Of a stretch of DNA of 6,071 nucleotides, positions 5,644 through 6,071 are shown piece by piece (position 1 is the first letter of the stretch; each line of letters opens with the position of its first letter). The DNA is taken from positions 1 to 6,071 of the forward strand of contig JAFASD010000215.1 in NCBI GenBank assembly GCA_019244945.1, in the 5' to 3' direction. Origin of the DNA: Acidobacteriaceae bacterium. Its GTDB lineage: Bacteria > Acidobacteriota > Terriglobia > Bryobacterales > Bryobacteraceae. The notes beneath the pieces are model-generated. The model was not told the DNA's origin. It ran no database searches and saw nothing but the letters and a program-made list of their open reading frames with translations. The position numbers and the translations under genes are program-made.

Positions 5644-6071
5644 CTAGATCTGCGCCTGTTCCGCAACTTCGGGGACCAACTCCGGAAGTGGTCTTGCGGG
5701 TTTCAATATGACCACGCCCAGCGGCGGTATCACCAAACTGGCGGAAGCCGGTCTCCCGTGGGATGACGCCGCTTCGGCAGTCACCTGCCCTCCATTTCCC
5801 ATGTTGCTGCCACCGTAATTTTCCGCGTCGGAATTGAAAATTTCGTGGTGCACTCCCACTTCCGGAAAACCGATTCGATAATTCCGGTGCGGTTGCGGAG
5901 TGAAGTTACAGACAAAAACCAGATAATCCTCTCGGCGTTTTGCCCGGCGCACAAACGAAACGATCGAGTTCTCGCTGTCGTGAAAATCGATCCACTCGAA
6001 ACCCCAGCCTTGGAAATCAATTTCGTAAAGAGCGGGCTCACTGCGATAGAGCTGGTTGAGAGCAGCGTTAA
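5644..6071 (-). CDS. glgB: 1,4-alpha-glucan branching enzyme, C-terminal part (5' end beyond window)
   Basis: The visible 141 residues end at a TAG (5646-5644). They contain hallmarks of the GlgB C-terminus: LNQLYRSEPALYEID, then GFEWIDFHDSENSIVSFVRR, then YLVFVCNFTPQPHRNYRIG and EIFNSDAENYGGSNMGNGG, and finally the closing strand PPLGVVILKP of the C-terminal beta-sandwich (alpha-amylase_C type). GlgB transfers alpha-1,4-glucan segments to alpha-1,6 branch points in glycogen synthesis in the cytoplasm (EC 2.4.1.18). The catalytic (beta/alpha)8 barrel lies outside the window, so active-site residues cannot be checked. After the usual end (LKP) there is a short tail of about 18 residues rich in Pro, Glu and Ala. 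It is a core metabolic gene, and nothing links it functionally to the downstream cluster except the shared strand. Confidence 0.95.
   Translation of the reverse strand, partial: NAALNQLYRSEPALYEIDFQGWGFEWIDFHDSENSIVSFVRRAKRREDYLVFVCNFTPQPHRNYRIGFPEVGVHHEIFNSDAENYGGSNMGNGGQVTAEAASSHGRPASASLVIPPLGVVILKPARPLPELVPEVAEQAQI

Overview
The window is bacterial: dense, mostly same-strand genes with tight stop/start junctions, and moderate GC by eye. The one clear housekeeping gene is the 3' end of glgB (glycogen branching enzyme). The accessory gene mix and the glgB sequence would fit an environmental lineage such as Acidobacteriota, but that placement is a guess from memory and not shown by the sequence. 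Every supported gene is on the minus strand, so transcription runs from high to low coordinates.

Layout, in transcription order: (1) 6071-5644, the C-terminal 141 residues of GlgB. (2) 5643-5052, about 590 bases with no convincing gene. Its lower part (5255-5052) is an open but Arg-rich in-frame extension of the next gene. (3) 5051-4263, a secreted Cys-containing protein of unknown function. (4) 4261-3263, a protein with one membrane helix at each end and a beta-rich domain between them. (5) 3257-2097, a membrane-targeted trypsin-fold serine protease with an intact His/Asp/Ser triad and an unrecognised C-terminal alpha/beta domain. (6) 2096-1746, a 350-base gap that holds a possible 58-codon ORF. 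(7) 1745-279, a protein with a TIR/deoxyribosyltransferase-like domain followed by helical TPR-type repeats, the bacterial form of the 'MAP3K TRAFs-binding' (DUF4071) family. (8) 275-1, the N-terminus of an alpha/beta hydrolase, cut by the window edge.

The genes form two tightly coupled blocks. Genes 3-5 are separated by 1 and 5 bases and are all predicted to be exported or membrane-bound. Genes 7-8 are separated by 3 bases and look cytosolic. Together they suggest an envelope-spanning set: an extracytoplasmic sensor or anchor plus protease module, and an intracellular TIR-like/TPR-S regulator with a hydrolase as possible effector. TIR-like, TPR-S, trypsin-like and alpha/beta hydrolase components are recurrent parts of predicted prokaryotic conflict (immunity) and signalling systems. 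That this locus is such a system is inference. Its two unrecognised envelope proteins are the least explained and most interesting part.
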